This document shows positions 8,756 through 15,492 of a stretch of DNA of 32,384 nucleotides, piece by piece. The notes below the pieces were generated by a model, which was given only the letters and a program-made list of their open reading frames with translations, did not search any database and was not told the DNA's origin. The position numbers were made by a program, and so were the translations under genes. The DNA comes from Saprospiraceae bacterium (GTDB taxonomy: Bacteria > Bacteroidota > Bacteroidia > Chitinophagales > Saprospiraceae): NCBI GenBank assembly GCA_024762995.1, contig JANTGI010000023.1:1-32384 (forward strand). The letters are read 5' to 3'. Every line of letters starts with the position of its first letter. The stretch's first letter is position 1.

Positions 8756-9073
8756 TTATTTCAATATTTCTTGTAAATCCACAAATCCACCCCCGTTAAC
8801 GGTTTTGATGCCGGCTTTATTTAAGATGTTGGTGGCGATGCCACTTCGGCGACCGCTTCGGCAGTAGGCGATAACGGGCTTGTTGTAGGCTCTGATTTCA
8901 TCTAAATGGTTTTTGATGACATTGTGGTCAATATTAATGGCTCCATCAATATGCCCGGCATCAAATTCTTCTTTTGTACGTACATCTAAAAGGAGTGCCC
9001 CATCTTGAGCCATTTTTTTAAAATCTACTCCTTCAGATTGCTTTTTTCCAAAAAGAAAGTCAAAAAATCCCAT
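8756..9073 (-). CDS. Single-domain rhodanese-like sulfurtransferase
   Basis: Small cytoplasmic rhodanese of 105 aa (PspE/GlpE type). The domain spans about residues 16-103: LLLDVRTKEEFDAGHIDGAINI, then the active-site loop with the persulfide-carrying cysteine C71 in YCRSGRRS. The six-residue loop CRSGRR fits sulfur rather than arsenate or phosphate chemistry. It probably moves sulfane sulfur from thiosulfate or a protein persulfide to an acceptor. There is no export signal. It diverges from the LysE-type transporter gene; a TAGCTTTG box at 9102-9109 and the CRP-like site at 9131-9146 lie upstream. Confidence 0.92.
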   Translation of the reverse strand: MGFFDFLFGKKQSEGVDFKKMAQDGALLLDVRTKEEFDAGHIDGAINIDHNVIKNHLDEIRAYNKPVIAYCRSGRRSGIATNILNKAGIKTVNGGGFVDLQEILK

Positions 9074-9101
9074 ACTGTTGTCATTTTAAATTATCGAAGC
9101 C

Positions 9102-9109
9102 CAAAGCTA
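9102..9109 (-). promoter_or_regulatory. Candidate rhodanese promoter -7 box (TAGCTTTG)
   Basis: On the minus strand TAGCTTTGGGC matches TAnnTTTG. It implies a transcript start near 9096 and a leader of about 22 nt. The centre of the CRP-type palindrome is then near -42. Confidence 0.5.
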
Positions 9110-9130
9110 GAAAAAAAAACCTTATTGACA

Positions 9131-9146
9131 TGTGATAGGGGTCACA
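9131..9146. promoter_or_regulatory. CRP/FNR-family operator (TGTGA-N6-TCACA)
   Basis: TGTGATAGGGGTCACA has two perfect TGTGA half-sites separated by six bases, which is the CRP consensus. Its centre (9138.5) is about 42-44 bp from the inferred transcript starts of both divergent genes, close to the -41.5 position of class II CRP-activated promoters. FNR-type sites (TTGAT-N4-ATCAA) fit less well. The regulator is not in the window. Confidence 0.6.
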
Positions 9147-9168
9147 TTTCCAGTCAATTATATTTAAG

Positions 9169-9176
9169 TATCTTTG
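9169..9176 (+). promoter_or_regulatory. Candidate lysE-like promoter -7 box (TATCTTTG)
   Basis: TATCTTTGCACA is a perfect TAnnTTTG element. TTTC at 9147-9150, 18 bases upstream, is close to the -33 TTTG consensus, and the CRP-like site abuts it. Start near 9182 gives a leader of about 98 nt. Confidence 0.6.
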
Positions 9177-9217
9177 CACAAATTGTTCCGGTCGAACATT
9201 TTGTAGATGGAATTCAG

Positions 9218-9244
9218 TAGATTAAAGGCCAGCCTTTTAATCTA
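9218..9244 (+). other. Leader hairpin upstream of the LysE-type gene
   Basis: TAGATTAAAGGC (9218-9229) and GCCTTTTAATCTA (9232-9244) form a nearly perfect stem with one bulged base. It lies within the inferred 5' leader and has no T-run, so it is a candidate 5'-UTR structure rather than a terminator. Confidence 0.4.
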
Positions 9245-9279
9245 TTAAGATTTCTAAACAATGACAAAAAAATAAAAAA

Positions 9280-9894
9280 ATGGATTATATTCTACCCCTG
9301 ATTGTTGGATTTTTAGCGGCATTTATAGGGCTGTTGGCACCTTCCATGCTGAATATGACAGCCGCACGTACTAGTATTGAAAAAGGAAAAGCAGCGGGAA
9401 TACAATTTGCTGCCGGTGCGGCTAGTGTGGTCTTTATCCAGGCTTTTATTGCGGTGACCTTTGCCAAATATTTGGTAGCTCATCCGGAGGTAATCACTCA
9501 GCTTAAGACAGCGGCCATATTTGTTTTATTGGCTTTGTCAGTGTTCTTTTTTATGCAAGCACGCAAAAAGTTTAAGGCGGAAGGAAAACAAAAGAAAGGC
9601 AGTAGTTATTTGACCGGTTTGGGGATGTCCTCATTAAATATGTTGGCTATTCCATTTTATTTGGCGATGGCTACATTGGCAGAAAGCAAGGGTTGGATGG
9701 AGATTGTACAGCCTTATTCTACGATTTATGTGGTGGGTGCAGTATTGGGGGCTTTTTCGTTATTTGCCACGTATGCGTCTTTTGCGGAAGTTATAGCTAA
9801 AAGGGCGGCTTTTATTGCGAAGAATATCAACTATATTTTGAGTGCGTTGTTTATTATCTTGGCTATATCGACCGCCATTCAAGTTTTTGGATGA
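9280..9894 (+). CDS. LysE-family transporter
   Basis: Integral inner-membrane protein of 204 aa with six hydrophobic segments (about 4-26, 38-62, 74-92, 108-130, 143-168 and 182-203), matching the LysE/RhtB amino-acid exporter size and layout. The N-terminal LAPSMLNMTAARTSIEKGKAAGIQFAAGAA resembles the family's first-helix and loop signature, where a Pro follows the first helix and a Gly-rich second helix comes next. The substrate is unknown. It is transcribed alone, from a promoter paired with the divergent rhodanese. Confidence 0.82.
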   Translation: MDYILPLIVGFLAAFIGLLAPSMLNMTAARTSIEKGKAAGIQFAAGAASVVFIQAFIAVTFAKYLVAHPEVITQLKTAAIFVLLALSVFFFMQARKKFKAEGKQKKGSSYLTGLGMSSLNMLAIPFYLAMATLAESKGWMEIVQPYSTIYVVGAVLGAFSLFATYASFAEVIAKRAAFIAKNINYILSALFIILAISTAIQVFG

Positions 9895-9921
9895 ATGGTC
9901 ATAATGAGTTCTTGGAGAGTG

Positions 9922-9976
9922 GACTTTCGTCAAATATGACCGCAAGGATGGTGAGATAGTGACGGAGTCTTTTTTT
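9922..9976 (+). terminator. Possible terminator downstream of the LysE-type gene
   Basis: GACTTTCGTC (9922-9931) can pair imperfectly with GACGGAGTC (9961-9969) across a long loop, followed by seven T's (9970-9976). The long loop makes this weak. The remainder of 9895-10128 holds only a small AAGGG/CCCTT hairpin (10053-10070). Confidence 0.35.
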
Positions 9977-10128
9977 ATTAAGCCTTACAAATCGGACTGT
10001 TTTCAACTTAGTATTGATTTCTTTTGCTTATTTTGCAGCATTTATAAATTTCAAGGGTTTTTTGGCCCTTTAACCATAAAATTGGTGTTGGAGCATGTTC
10101 GCAGGACACCATTCATAAAAATTAACGC

Positions 10129-10623
10129 ATGAAAGCAGTAATTAATCCGATTCTTGATAATTTAGACCGTGGGTATGTATTGTTGGATAGTTTAACCAAC
10201 GAGCAATTTGTGGCCAATCACATTGGACCTTACAATTCGACGGTCGGTCAACATTTTCGGCATATTTTAGATATTTTTTCTTGCATTTTCAATGGCTTGG
10301 ATGAGCGAAAAGTGGATTTGACCGCAAGGGAAAGAAATGAATTGGCGGAAAGCAATATTGGCGTAGCCAGGAATTATTTAGATACCATTTATGAAAAACT
10401 AAAGTCAATTCAAGATTTGGACCCAAACATACCTGTTAAAGTGACCGATGATTTAGGTCTTGGCAGAGTGGATGTGAATTATACGCTTGGAAGCGCACTT
10501 TGTCAAGCGCATAGCCATGCGATACATCATTTTGCTAGTTTGGGTTATATGCTGCATCAGTTAGATGTGAAGATACCGGACACTAGATTTGGTTACAATC
10601 CGACAACTCCTGAATCGGCCTAA
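10129..10623 (+). CDS. DinB-like four-helix metal-binding protein
   Basis: Cytoplasmic protein of 164 aa resembling the DinB/YfiT superfamily, whose members bind a divalent metal in a four-helix bundle and include thiol-dependent transferases. Likely metal-facing histidines are H42 and H45 in TVGQHFRHILDIF and the cluster H128, H130, H133, H134 in AHSHAIHHFASLGY. The first helix contains NPILDNLDRGYVLLDSL. ATG 10129 fits the start of this helix. No partner gene is adjacent, so the reaction cannot be assigned. Confidence 0.8.
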   Translation: MKAVINPILDNLDRGYVLLDSLTNEQFVANHIGPYNSTVGQHFRHILDIFSCIFNGLDERKVDLTARERNELAESNIGVARNYLDTIYEKLKSIQDLDPNIPVKVTDDLGLGRVDVNYTLGSALCQAHSHAIHHFASLGYMLHQLDVKIPDTRFGYNPTTPESA

Positions 10624-10709
10624 GAAAAGGAAAGAAATCGGTTTAAAGGCAGTTGTTTTTTGCCCGTTTGCTAAATTTTGTTTTGTGCTGAGAAATAAAT
10701 CTTAGCTTG

Positions 10710-11130
10710 TTGTATGACAGTGGTCGTCATAACCTGCTATGCCACCAAAATCCGCCTTGATTAAGAAAAAATTTGGAGCTTATTTTTTAGATATTAACAT
10801 CTACTAAATATTTCAAATTTTTCCTTTAGGGACACGCCAAAAATAAATGTCCATTTTATACGGCTTCTTTTGAGATTATACTTCGTTGCTCATCGCTCTG
10901 GTAGCCCTGCTACCATCGCTCTTCCCGCCTTGTCTAATCTCAAAATAATCTCGTCTAATTATGGACATTTATTCTGATTGTGTCCCTTACTCTGCGTTGG
11001 TTTTTCCAACATAGCTTGCTATGAGTTGCAGTTGGGTTATGCTTGTATCCCGCCACTACGTTGCGCGGTACAAAGATGTCACTCCTATGGAGCTTGAATT
11101 GACCGAAATCTTGGAAAAGTCGCAATATGT
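10710..11130. repeat. Dispersed repeat, copy A (interrupted)
   Basis: This stretch is the reverse complement of 22700-22991, apart from a 160-bp insertion (10828-10987) here and about 33 extra bases in the other copy. Shared blocks include TGGTCGTCATAACCTGCTAT, ACTAAATATTTCAAATTTTT and CTCTGCGTTGGTTTTTCCAA. Short hairpins inside are CATAGCTTGCTATG, TTGGTTTTTCCAA and CCCGCCACTACGTTGCG(C). I see no conserved protein frame: a frame open in this copy has a stop in copy B. No gene lies in 10624-11203. Confidence 0.9.
10828..10987. mobile_element. 160-bp MITE-like element inside repeat copy A
   Basis: The ends are inverted repeats of 27 bp with 22 matches: AGGGACAC...ATAAATGTCCAT at 10828-10854 and its complement at 10961-10987. 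A second internal pair, GAGATTAT and ATAATCTC, and the hairpin GGTAGCCCTGCTACC lie inside. Repeat copy B at 22.8 kb is the empty site, which proves this is an insertion. TA flanks both ends, consistent with a TA target duplication, allowing one extra T. It has no coding capacity, so it would depend on a transposase elsewhere. Confidence 0.75.
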
Positions 11131-11203
11131 TATACATACAATCTTAGTTTAAGTTGGAGAGTTTAAAAATAATTCCTAACTTAGTCCCAAGATTTTAAAT
11201 CTT

Positions 11204-11380
11204 ATGTGGCAGATTGCTGCGATTGTTTTTACACAAAAATCCAAAAAGATGGTTAAGGCTAGAAAGAAAAAGAAGGAACGCATCAAAGAATTGGATCACC
11301 AACAAAGTAAGAAGTTTTTTGTGGTGGCCGGTATTATCACTATTTTGTTGGTGATTTTGATTTACTTTATGTATAATTGA
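11204..11380 (+). CDS. Small basic single-pass membrane protein
   Basis: A 58-codon frame from ATG 11204, or 43 codons from the internal ATG at 11249. The shorter form reads as a Lys/Arg-rich head (MVKARKKKKERIKELDH) followed by a 20-residue hydrophobic helix (FFVVAGIITILLVILIYFMY) ending at the C-terminus. That organisation, positive inside and one helix, is typical of small inner-membrane proteins. No function is recognised. I prefer ATG 11249 because the first 15 residues look less protein-like. Confidence 0.55.
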   Translation: MWQIAAIVFTQKSKKMVKARKKKKERIKELDHQQSKKFFVVAGIITILLVILIYFMYN

Positions 11381-11439
11381 TGGCCGATGATTCTTGGCGG
11401 GTGCTTTGCCGGTTTTTTACTGCAAAGTCCGTTCTAGAT

Positions 11440-12708
11440 TCATTGATTCCCGGAGATTTTTATTTTCCCAACATATTTTTTTACTTTGTCTTGTAGGACG
11501 ATGTAATGTAGGCCAACTCCCTCATGGGCCGGGATGGTGTAGGTGATTGTTTTTCCTTTCGAATAAAGGGGAAGGAAATGTGAATCTAGGACTTTGCCTT
11601 GAGTGTTGACCCAAGAGATTGAGTTGTAGCCGGGAGATAGATTGTCGGGGATCTGGATGGATACTTGGTCACCCTTAGGTGGATTTGGGTAGATGATGAG
11701 CGGGTTTGAAGCGTCGAGTAGGGCAGGAATTGCTACGGTATTCGAGAGAAAATCTTTGATGGAATAACTAAATAAGGCTTGCTTTTGGGGTGTACCACCA
11801 AATTTGAATGACTCTGTTCCAATAAATCCGGTGAATTGGCTATTTAGAGTGATGGATTCAGGTTGGCCTAATTTTTCATGTTTTACTATGATTTGTCTTT
11901 TGTTGCCCGAAAAAACATCCTGTCCATTAAAGTCAAATAACAACTCTATAAAAGAGTCTCCCAAAAGAAAACTACCCAACAGCACAACGGTACTGTCTCC
12001 TATGTTGGTGGCATCAGTAACAATTCCGCTTACATTCAACGAATCATGCAAAATGGCTGAATAATTACCCGGTTCTTTAGGAATTGTGTAGTATCTTGTG
12101 ATGAATTGTTGCCAATCTTTCGAAAATAAGTATAAAGAGTCGCCCATCGCAATAATCGACTCACAGTCATAGCGGGTAGTATTTTTCGGCAAAGAAGTAA
12201 AATCCGTCTGATCCTCATAATGATAATAAATCCTTTCGATGTGATCATTAGGAATGTCTCCTGCAATATCCAAATCACTTATCGGAAACCTATAAATGAC
12301 TAAGTCTTTTCTGTTTCCATGCTTATTGTTGCCGGTATCACCGACATAAACAAAAGAATCGTCTCTAGTCATCGATTCCCAGTCTTCGTTTTCAGTGCCT
12401 TTGAGTTTTTTCGTTTGAAGGATGTCCCCTGTGATGGTGTCGAATTCATAGATAGAGTGGGGATTGCCTGAATCGGCCAGTCCAAAAATCCGGTGATTAT
12501 ACTCTATCATAGCGGAGATTTCTTCTAGGTCATCGTGCAGAACCGTCCTAAATTGTGGGATTAAATCAGTGGTGTTGTAAGTACAACTTCCATCATTGAC
12601 GGTCGCGTTGGCATCATAATTATTGGCTTTCGGATCCGTGCATCCGGCTTGCGCCAAAAGCGAAATGGACAAGGAAAGACTATAAAAAAATACAAGGATT
12701 TTCTTCAT
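11440..12708 (-). CDS. Secreted protein with T9SS C-terminal sorting domain
   Basis: The product is 422 aa. A signal peptide (MKKILVFFYSLSLSISLLAQ) is followed by a Cys-containing motif, GCTDPKANNYDANATVNDGSC, which is common near the N-terminus of Bacteroidota surface proteins. The middle (about 55-320) alternates beta strands such as FVYVGDTGNNKHGNRKDL and looks like a beta-propeller. The last ~85 residues, from IIYPNPPKGDQVSIQIPD to KYVGKIKISG, are a type A T9SS sorting domain, so the protein should be exported across the outer membrane and attached or released. No enzymatic motif is visible. Confidence 0.88.
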   Translation of the reverse strand: MKKILVFFYSLSLSISLLAQAGCTDPKANNYDANATVNDGSCTYNTTDLIPQFRTVLHDDLEEISAMIEYNHRIFGLADSGNPHSIYEFDTITGDILQTKKLKGTENEDWESMTRDDSFVYVGDTGNNKHGNRKDLVIYRFPISDLDIAGDIPNDHIERIYYHYEDQTDFTSLPKNTTRYDCESIIAMGDSLYLFSKDWQQFITRYYTIPKEPGNYSAILHDSLNVSGIVTDATNIGDSTVVLLGSFLLGDSFIELLFDFNGQDVFSGNKRQIIVKHEKLGQPESITLNSQFTGFIGTESFKFGGTPQKQALFSYSIKDFLSNTVAIPALLDASNPLIIYPNPPKGDQVSIQIPDNLSPGYNSISWVNTQGKVLDSHFLPLYSKGKTITYTIPAHEGVGLHYIVLQDKVKKYVGKIKISGNQ

Positions 12709-12729
12709 GTTGGTTTTATTATTCGAGAG

Positions 12730-12737
12730 TAAAGATA
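12730..12737 (-). promoter_or_regulatory. Near-consensus -7 box (TATCTTTA) for the T9SS cargo gene
   Basis: On the minus strand TATCTTTACTC differs from TAnnTTTG at the last base and lies 22 bases before the ATG, implying a very short leader. Confidence 0.35.
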
Positions 12738-12841
12738 ACGGTTCTTACGGAATGTTTAAAGCAGGTGTTGGAAATTTACTCATTCATAATTTTCTGATTA
12801 TTAATTTACTAAATACCAGCTATATCTTACACTTTGATGGT

Positions 12842-12916
12842 CAATTGCCTTCGGCGCCCGCCTGCAACGGGCAGGTTTATTTGCCTGCGGCGTCTGCTGC
12901 AACGGGGGGGCAATTG
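12842..12916. repeat. GC-rich inverted-repeat element
   Basis: CAATTGCC (12842-12849) and GGCAATTG (12909-12916) bound a GC-rich core with two CTGCAACGGG direct repeats (one at about 12862, one at about 12897) and overlapping hairpins (CCTGC/GCAGG, GCAGG/CCTGC). The core contrasts with the AT-rich flanks. The rest of 12709-13005 shows no gene. Confidence 0.6.
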
Positions 12917-13005
12917 TGCTTTGCACGTTCCGCTATAGGTGCTCTTTTCTAGGCATAAAATAGATTCTTTTGTGGTAGCAGATACAGGGCATGCCTTGTG
13001 GAGTA

Positions 13006-14769
13006 CTAAAATACACTTTGGAAACCGAGATGGATTTTGGCAGAGCGAGTGTCGAGCGGCCGGCTATCTTGTTTTCCTAAAGCATAACTAATGCGGAATA
13101 ATCCGGCGTTGGTTTGAAAACTCATTCCCGCTCCAAATCCGAATAATCCGGTGTCTATAAATTGATTGTTTTGACTACTAGGATATTGCACAAAACCATA
13201 GTCCCCAAAGGTGTATAAATAGGAGGTTGAGCCTACAAGCAACCGATACTCTAAGGAAGAGACATTATAGAAAGCTGCAAAAATGGATTCTTCATCAAAC
13301 CCGCGCATGAGTTGATTGCCGCCAATTCTGAAAAGTTGATTTTGGGCGATGGTTGCCGGAGAATAAAGCCAAGCCGATTTATTCGCCAAGGCGATGACGC
13401 TATTTTTAAAAAGCGGAAAGTAGGCGTTTACTTGAATTTCGGAGCGTAATTCCCATGATTTTTGACCGATGGAATCATAAAGGGCTTGAAAAGAAAATTC
13501 CGGGGCATTGGGGATTTTTATTTCTATGATTTTGGGGTTGGGCGGGTGTCGTAGAATGCCGGCGCCAACCTTGGTTCGGAGCGACCACCCTTTGCGTGGA
13601 TTGAGGCGATAATCTAATTTTTCTATGCCATATTCTAAACCAAAAACATTGGAGTGGAAGTCTAAATTAGCCGGTAATTGTTTTGAAGTAATTAATTGAT
13701 TGGTGTTGATGCTTAGTAAGTTAGACCGTATGGAATGCCAAAAAACTTTAAGGTAGTCTTGTCCATTTAGGTAGTAACGCGCAGCGATCTGTCCATTAAT
13801 ATTGATATAGGAACTGTCCCGTTTATACAAATCAAAGGACGCATCCATGCCGCCCGGTAAATCAAAAGGATAGGGCCAATTCGTTTTTAGGGCCAATTGC
13901 TGTGTTTGTGGACGTGTTTGGTCGAATTTAAGGTAAAGTCTTTCCCCAAAACCCAGCAGGTTTTTGAAATCGACAAGTGCGTTGCCAACTAGAAGCAACT
14001 TTTTAGTTTCATTATTATTGGGTAGTACTCCGATTAAAAAATTGAATTGGTTGGCTTTTTTTTCTTTTAGTGGCAGGCCAATGATGGCTTCATCACCCCG
14101 GATTTGGATGTGTGGGGAACCTGCGAGTTGTACAAAATCTAGATCCGCCATTTTTTTTGGGATTTCTTGCACATGGTGGAGATTAAAAGGTTGACCGTCA
14201 TTTAACTGCAAGTAATTTTGCAAAAAAACGGATTTCATGTCTATTTTTCCGTGGGTTTCCAGATGCCCATATCGGATGAATGGTCCTTTGGAAAGGATTA
14301 TTTTAGTGAATAAGGTGTCATGATGAATGGAGGTACTGTCTAGATGAACTCGGGCAACGGGATATCCATTTTCGGTTGCCTGGTCTAAAATACCGGCTAA
14401 GTATTGGCTTAACTGAAAAGGCGAGAAGGGTACTGTTTTGTCCGGTGAATAATGCTTTTTACGAGGGCGCAATGCTAGGGGGATGGCTTCTAAATTGACC
14501 ACCGTCAAGTGATATTTGCGGCCTTTATGAAGAGTGGCGGTGGCCTTTTTTTTCTCGAAAGAGAGCGAATCAACGGAGGCTTCCGCAAATCCTTGCCCAA
14601 TCCATTGGAGTTTTTTTTCTGTTAAGAATCGGATAATGGAAATGGAGTCTTTAAATTTGGAGGGGTACGCCGGCATCTCCTTCCCGGTATCTAGGTTTAT
14701 TTGAAGGGAAAACTGAGCATGAGCACGAAAAACGGCAAGCAAAAGTAATGTTGAAATCCATATTCGCAT
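13006..14769 (-). CDS. Omp85-family outer-membrane protein (BamA/TamA-like)
   Basis: A 587-aa outer-membrane protein with a signal peptide (MRIWISTLLLLAVFRAHA). Residues about 25-235 contain POTRA-like alternation (for example FIRYGHLETHGKIDMKSVFLQNYLQLNDGQPFNLHHVQEI). The remainder is a 16-stranded-type beta-barrel. The Omp85 hallmark is seen as LMRGFDEESIF (the RGF motif), and the chain ends in Phe as barrel proteins do. It is shorter than BamA and closer to TamA-type or two-partner translocators. The TamB-like gene lies about 14 kb away, so a functional pair is possible but not shown. No operon partner. Confidence 0.85.
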   Translation of the reverse strand: MRIWISTLLLLAVFRAHAQFSLQINLDTGKEMPAYPSKFKDSISIIRFLTEKKLQWIGQGFAEASVDSLSFEKKKATATLHKGRKYHLTVVNLEAIPLALRPRKKHYSPDKTVPFSPFQLSQYLAGILDQATENGYPVARVHLDSTSIHHDTLFTKIILSKGPFIRYGHLETHGKIDMKSVFLQNYLQLNDGQPFNLHHVQEIPKKMADLDFVQLAGSPHIQIRGDEAIIGLPLKEKKANQFNFLIGVLPNNNETKKLLLVGNALVDFKNLLGFGERLYLKFDQTRPQTQQLALKTNWPYPFDLPGGMDASFDLYKRDSSYININGQIAARYYLNGQDYLKVFWHSIRSNLLSINTNQLITSKQLPANLDFHSNVFGLEYGIEKLDYRLNPRKGWSLRTKVGAGILRHPPNPKIIEIKIPNAPEFSFQALYDSIGQKSWELRSEIQVNAYFPLFKNSVIALANKSAWLYSPATIAQNQLFRIGGNQLMRGFDEESIFAAFYNVSSLEYRLLVGSTSYLYTFGDYGFVQYPSSQNNQFIDTGLFGFGAGMSFQTNAGLFRISYALGKQDSRPLDTRSAKIHLGFQSVF

Positions 14770-14878
14770 GTTTTAACCAAACGAAGATTTGGTGCCATTA
14801 GTTTATGGGATTAGTAGATTTATCATGCGTATTGAAAGGAGGCCGTTTTGCTTGGTGTGAAAAAAGAAAATCTGGTAC

Positions 14879-14886
14879 TATTTTTG
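14879..14886 (+). promoter_or_regulatory. Candidate -7 box (TATTTTTG) for the EF-hand gene
   Basis: TATTTTTG fits TAnnTTTG and predicts a transcript start near 14893, about 34 nt before the ATG at 14927. No clear -33 element. Confidence 0.45.
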
Positions 14887-14926
14887 TTGAGTACGATTAA
14901 CCCCCTGTCGTTTACAATTCAAAACT

Positions 14927-15298
14927 ATGGGGAATATATACTTGCTTAGACAGTCCCCCCTGATTTTCATCCTATTCTTACAATGTGCGGTGCTCTCTGC
15001 GCAGACCAATGCCTTTAAATGGTCATTCAAAAAATTTGATAAGGATTCAAGTGGAGAAATTACCTTTCGGGAACTAAAATGTGACGGTTTTTTTAAATTT
15101 GACCGGAATAATAATCTGAAATTGTCGAGATTTGAATTTTGGCGATTGAAAAGGTATCAAAAGAGAGAATTAAGGAGATTTGAGAAAATTTTACGTAAGG
15201 GTCTTTATGCAAAATATTATAAAGTAGCGCTGACTCCTTTAATTGCCTATAAACCTGCAAAAGATACCTATAAGGAGCTGTATCGATTTAAAAAATAA
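14927..15298 (+). CDS. Small secreted EF-hand protein
   Basis: Predicted exported protein of 123 aa with an N-terminal hydrophobic signal (about 10-26, ending LSAQ). Two EF-hand loops follow in tandem: D38 to E49 (DKDSSGEITFRE) and D59 to E70 (DRNNNLKLSRFE), with acidic or oxygen ligands at positions 1, 3, 5 and 12. The C-terminal half is very basic and Tyr-rich (RLKRYQKRELRRFEKIL). No catalytic domain is present, so calcium buffering, structural or regulatory roles are all possible. Orphan gene between an Omp85 gene and a peroxidase gene. Confidence 0.78.
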   Translation: MGNIYLLRQSPLIFILFLQCAVLSAQTNAFKWSFKKFDKDSSGEITFRELKCDGFFKFDRNNNLKLSRFEFWRLKRYQKRELRRFEKILRKGLYAKYYKVALTPLIAYKPAKDTYKELYRFKK

Positions 15299-15393
15299 GT
15301 GCGCCCGATTCCTTGACCATTCTTCCATATTCCGTTTTTTTATATCCGCTTAAAATTTAACAAGGGAATGCACTATCTAATTGTTTTTTGCAT

Positions 15394-15401
15394 TATTTTT
15401 G
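15394..15401 (+). promoter_or_regulatory. Candidate -7 box (TATTTTTG) for the peroxidase gene
   Basis: TATTTTTGCAAG is a perfect TAnnTTTG element, giving a leader of about 85 nt to the ATG at 15493. No clear -33 element. Confidence 0.45.
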
Positions 15402-15492
15402 CAAGTCAATAATGTCCTTTATTGGGCCACTTGTTTATTTTACCCCCCGATATACTTGTGCAACTTCTAAACACAAATCATAAAAGTAACTC

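Noticed and set aside
9131-9146. Reading the palindrome as an FNR or NrdR box
   Set aside because: The half-sites are TGTGA/TCACA at six-base spacing, which fits CRP rather than FNR (TTGAT-N4-ATCAA) or NrdR consensus.
9760-9945. Minus-strand frames under the LysE-type gene and others opposite tamB, nrdJ and pyr genes
   Set aside because: All overlap well-supported genes on the other strand and show no recognisable domain.
10710-11130. CRISPR array
   Set aside because: The repeated words are in inverted copies 12 kb apart and do not alternate with unique spacers; no cas genes are present.
10955-11137. 60-codon minus-strand frame in repeat copy A
   Set aside because: It spans the insertion junction at 10987 and is not preserved in copy B, so it is not a conserved protein.
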